Both the position numbers and the translations under genes were made by a program. Below, piece by piece: positions 60,601 to 64,000 of a DNA stretch of 64,000 nucleotides (position 1 is the stretch's first letter; each line of letters begins with the position of its first letter). The stretch is from contig NC_088951.1 in the NCBI RefSeq assembly GCF_010111755.1, positions 434,001-498,000 of the forward strand, given 5' to 3'. The notes beneath the pieces are model-generated. The model did not search any database, was not told where the DNA came from, and worked only from the letters and a program-made list of their open reading frames with translations. Origin of the DNA: Nakaseomyces glabratus. Its lineage: Eukaryota; Ascomycota; Saccharomycetes; Saccharomycetales; Saccharomycetaceae.

Positions 60601-62183
60601 TTCTTCTTTTCTTCAAGCATTATTCAATACCAAATAAACAAGTAGTTAAAGAAGCGATTCAATCTAACTTCATTTTAAAAAAATGATGACAAAGCAATTC
60701 TCGTTTATACGAAATTTTGCAAATCATATGTATCGAAACAAGAAAAAGACATTTTTTCAAAAAGCTTCAGAAAACTACTCTCCAACCTGATGGGGATTCG
60801 ATGAAAAAGAATTAATATGAAAGGGGTCGTATGATTGATAGAAATTACAATTCTAACACTTTACATATGGTAAGTTCATATCATTAATCAAAAAAATTAC
60901 CAATCCCATTTTTGTATTACAAAAATAATAAAATGTAGAAAATTTTAGTTTGTTAAAGAAATATTTCAGTACTTATTAGATGGAGTATAACAAACAAAAC
61001 CAATAATATTTTTGTCCTTATTTTGAAAAGTGGGGCAACAGAATTTTATTATACAAAACCTTCGCTTTTGCAAAACATGAAGAGCCTATAAAATACATAA
61101 AATTTATTAGAAATGTCCGAATGAGTTAATAACAGTGAGCTAATTCTATTGGACGCACAGTGCTTATAAATGGTACTTAGTTACCACCTGTAGATGTTAA
61201 GTAGGATAATTTTGGGCATAATATTGTTTATTGTCATAGGTGTCTTTTCCTTTCTAGTTGAGAAAGGATATTGTCACTCACAGGGTTTGATTTTCCTGGT
61301 AGATTGATTCTTAAACAAATATTCTGTGATAGTAATTTTATGGAGAGTTAGCTGCGCTATAAAAAGTCCAGGTATGCTATTAGAACTGTTTGATTATTTT
61401 ACAAAACAACGTACTCTAGAATCATTCTGGCCAATTACTTAGCATCTGGAACTAGGTACACCAGTTCAAAATGAATAAGTAGATAAAAACTGAAAAGCTT
61501 GTATGTATTATTAACTATTTTCTTAGAAATGTAGCAGAGTACAAGAGACTGGTTTATAGACTAATAAACAAGCCAGAAATCAAAATTAAATTTCTATACC
61601 AAAAAGAAACCCCTTTTCTCAGTTGTTTATAATGTAATTATCAAGGATAGTATACCAATGAAGAATGACTTTACTATCTATTACAATTTACTTAGCAGAC
61701 AACATTTGTCTCTCGTAGACATTACTGCTAGTATCATCTGTTTAAGTCATCCAATCTTCTTGTTCAAGATGCCAGTAGTCAATCAATTCTGTTTGCTTTG
61801 CGAGTAGATATAATACAAGAACAATTGAATATTGAGGGATGTGAAAAAAGCAACCCCTATTGTGATTTACCTGAAACATGGAAAATTATTTCAACATTAA
61901 TGTTGCTAAATAATCTTTGGTGAAAATTATACAGTACACAGTTTTCTTTGAGCAATCATTATTTTTTGTTGTTTCAAACTGATATATATGCCGTTAGGTC
62001 CGAATGATTTTTTTCAATGTACTGCTTACAGCATTTGATTTTACAATCAAAACTCAGACAAGACCATAATGGCTTGCTGTTATAATTCTGGAAACCTTGT
62101 TAATACTATGCTACACTAAACCTTACGTAGATTTAATCCTGATGTGAGACAAAATTGTTCGAAGAGCAATAATAGTTCTAAAC
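54651..62183. other. AT-rich subtelomeric gene desert
   Basis: About 7.5 kb with stop codons dense in all frames. The longest frame (minus, 58167-58559, 130 codons) starts at TTG and has no recognised motif. A 37-codon frame with ATG 61194 (MLSRIILGIILFIVIGVFSF at its start) lies behind TATAAA at about 61165 but is too short to call. I recognise no LTR, tRNA, centromere or known ncRNA. Confidence 0.55.
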
Positions 62184-62589
62184 TTAAGAGATTGCTACGC
62201 AGTATACTAGCAGAATTATAATATCAACTAATGTAGTTATATCAAACAGCTCGTGCTTTCCTTGTTCAACCATGTTTGCTAACTCAACAATGGAAAGTTT
62301 AGTAACGACTTGCATCCCTGACAAATAACTCATTTCATCCTTTCTTTTTATTGCGATTTGAACAATCAATTCCGCACATTTTCATACACTTATTTGAAAT
62401 GGACTGCACTCTTCCGCAATTAGTGGTAATATAACTTATTTGTCCGATACCAGCGAAAACAAGAAATTCCACTTCCATTATAAACCCACAGGTTATGCTG
62501 GTGCAAGCATTGCCAAATACACTATTCTTTTTAATATTGTGCGTCTGAAAACACGATCGGGAAAATCCTTTCATTTGTAATCGAGACAT
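62184..62589 (-). pseudogene. Frame-broken small cysteine-rich ORF, unrecognised
   Basis: An ATG at 62589 opens an 84-codon frame (to 62335) with about seven cysteines, including a CMKMCGIDC cluster near its end. It overlaps by 35 bases a frame one base off (62369-62184) that ends in a clear hydrophobic segment (DIIILLVYCVAI). The overlap contains an A-rich run (AATAAAAAGAAAGG), a typical place for an indel. A TATAAAAAG box lies about 95 bp upstream of the ATG (62691-62683). This looks like a small membrane or secreted protein gene broken by one frameshift, or two chance ORFs. I recognise no family and give no function. Confidence 0.35.
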
Positions 62590-63603
62590 TTGTGCTTTTT
62601 TTATTACCGAATTGGACCCCCTTCATATCACGGGGGAACACTTCTATTGGGTTCTTCGTTGAACTTCCCCGATATATCCACTCTTTTTATACTCTATTGA
62701 AACTCACGTACGAAACACTGTTTCATTGAATCTTATCACGCACCCCTCTTATTGGCTAGTCCTAAGAAAAATGACTCATTCCTAATAAATGTCGCAGCAC
62801 ACTCAAACTTGGTTTTTTTCAGCAGAAATTTTCGGTAGTACTTCATATAATTGATGAAAAATATGTCCCAACCAGAGAGACAATCATTGATTTGGTTTAC
62901 AACCACCCCAATAAATTTAGCAGTGACCAAACAATCACTACACCAAAAGTAATCATAATGAGCTGGATTTCATGAGCCCATTTTTTTAATACCAGCTGGT
63001 AAATTTTGAGCTACGTTATGACCAATTCTTTCATCCATTACCAAATAAGGAAAGTTTAATGCTCACTTTATGAGTTTTCCTTTTTATGTATGAATATTGA
63101 AATGCAAGAATCCATAATTAAAATGGCCCTGGAATTATCAATGCCCTATGAAGGAATTTGTAACATCGGGTAATCTGTGCCGATTAGCAGTGAATTGTTG
63201 TTCCAATTTGAAACACTTGTTTGATTTTACTTTCCCGAGATGCAATAACGAAGATATATCTACACAAACTGATACACCCCAATGGTCAACATTTTTGTAA
63301 CAAACTCCCAACACCGTATTATAGGTAAAGTTGAATATTAAATCAGCATTAAGGAGAATTCTTAGTTTCTGGACTATAAATTTTCAAATTCGTTTTTATT
63401 ATAAATACCATATGTGAAATCAATATGAAAACGAAATCCAAAATATTCGATTCATCTCGTACTTCGTCTTATTATGTGATTGAAAGCTTTTGTTGTGTTA
63501 AGGGACAAATACACCATCAAAGAAATCTGGAAAAATATATTTAAGAAAAACAATACGAATTATTGATAGTTTGTATAACTCGTCCTACTAATTTCATTTG
63601 TTC
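62590..63603. other. Upstream region of the adhesin
   Basis: About 1 kb of divergent spacer between the frame-broken ORF and the adhesin. ACTATAAAT at about 63373-63381 is a possible TATA box, some 225 bp before the adhesin ATG. A minus-strand frame at 62736-62930 starts at TTG and is not called. Confidence 0.45.
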
Positions 63604-64000
63604 ATGAGATTCAAAAGGATACTTTCAGCTGCCGCATCAGTATTATACTGGGCTTCCGCAGTTGCCAAGACGTATGAAAACCAAAAAATTGTCATTGACG
63701 GTGTTGCGCTTGGAACAACTACCTTTGAAGATGACGAACTGTTGGTTTTGAAGAATTCTACGTTGACGCTTAACAACTTCATGAATATTAAGTTACCAGC
63801 CGGTATTTCACTTACTGACAATTCTGTGCTTAATATAAATACCCCTCCAGACGACACCCCCCCATCTGATTCATACGATGTAAAAAGACCTCAATATTCA
63901 ATGGTTATCAATGGTAAGGTAAGTATCGATAATGGGTCACAGTTTGTCTTTGATGGTAGCTCGCTAGTTTATTCTCTGGGTCCGTATGCATCAGAAAAGT
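63604..64000 (+). CDS. GPI-type cell-wall adhesin, Hyr/Awp N-terminal domain (runs off the window)
   Basis: The first 132 codons are present. MRFKRILSAAASVLYWASAVAK is a signal peptide, probably cleaved after the VAK-like region. It is followed by a beta-rich domain resembling the hyphally regulated cell-wall protein N-terminal family seen in Candida Hyr/Iff and C. glabrata Awp proteins: YENQKIVIDGVALGTTT, LLVLKNSTLTLNNFMNIKL, YSMVINGKVSIDNGSQFVFDG. These short strand repeats with ladders of Asn, Gly and Ser suggest a beta-solenoid. In C. glabrata such genes cluster near telomeres and encode attachment proteins ending in Ser/Thr repeats and a GPI signal; those parts lie beyond the window. The family assignment rests on visual pattern. 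Confidence 0.75.
   Translation, partial: MRFKRILSAAASVLYWASAVAKTYENQKIVIDGVALGTTTFEDDELLVLKNSTLTLNNFMNIKLPAGISLTDNSVLNINTPPDDTPPSDSYDVKRPQYSMVINGKVSIDNGSQFVFDGSSLVYSLGPYASEK

Overview
The window is nuclear DNA of a budding yeast (Saccharomycetaceae). It uses the standard code, its genes are compact and mostly intronless, and its rare introns carry GTATGT donors and TACTAAC-type branch points. Gene order points to a lineage that passed through the whole-genome duplication and then lost genes differently from Saccharomyces cerevisiae. A Hyr/Awp-type adhesin at a chromosome end fits the Nakaseomyces (Candida glabrata) group. That assignment is inference from content and synteny.

Positions 1-30.5 kb follow the left arm of S. 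cerevisiae chromosome II, read towards the telomere: SAS3, TOD6, a TatD nuclease, PTC3, PTH2, SHP1, an AIM11-like gene, CMC2 (split by an intron), SKT5, PRX1, SEF1, UBP13, KTI11, RPS8 (with a probable 5'UTR intron), a C/D snoRNA recognisable as snR56, and AAR2. At 31-41 kb are SWI4, ALG3, a YBL081W homologue, PET112 and ATG8. SWI4 belongs to the duplicated sister region, and the YBL082-YBL078 genes run in inverted order. At 42.5-53 kb the genes KGD4, PRE4, RET2, RTG2, RPN12 and HXK2 interleave the ends of S. cerevisiae chromosomes VI and VII. From 53 kb to 63.6 kb there is almost no coding potential: first the long hexokinase upstream region, then about 9 kb of AT-rich subtelomeric DNA. The window ends inside the 5' part of a secreted cell-wall adhesin.

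Several genes share functions. TOD6 binds PAC elements, and PAC sites (GCGATGAG) lie in front of TOD6 itself, PTH2, KTI11 and AAR2. PRE4 and RPN12 are proteasome subunits and both carry Rpn4-type PACE elements. SHP1, UBP13 and the proteasome genes belong to the ubiquitin system. KGD4, PRX1, CMC2, PET112, PTH2 and RTG2 serve mitochondria or signalling from them. SAS3, SWI4, SEF1 and TOD6 act on chromatin and transcription.

The observations most worth checking are: a non-AUG N-terminal extension of KGD4; the snR56 gene and RPS8 5'UTR intron; a perfect 28-bp palindrome of two CACGTG boxes beside telomere-like 32-bp repeats ahead of the TatD gene; a cluster of Puf-type UGUA elements in that gene's 3'UTR; a small membrane ORF lacking an ATG; and a frame-broken cysteine-rich ORF with its own TATA box near the adhesin.
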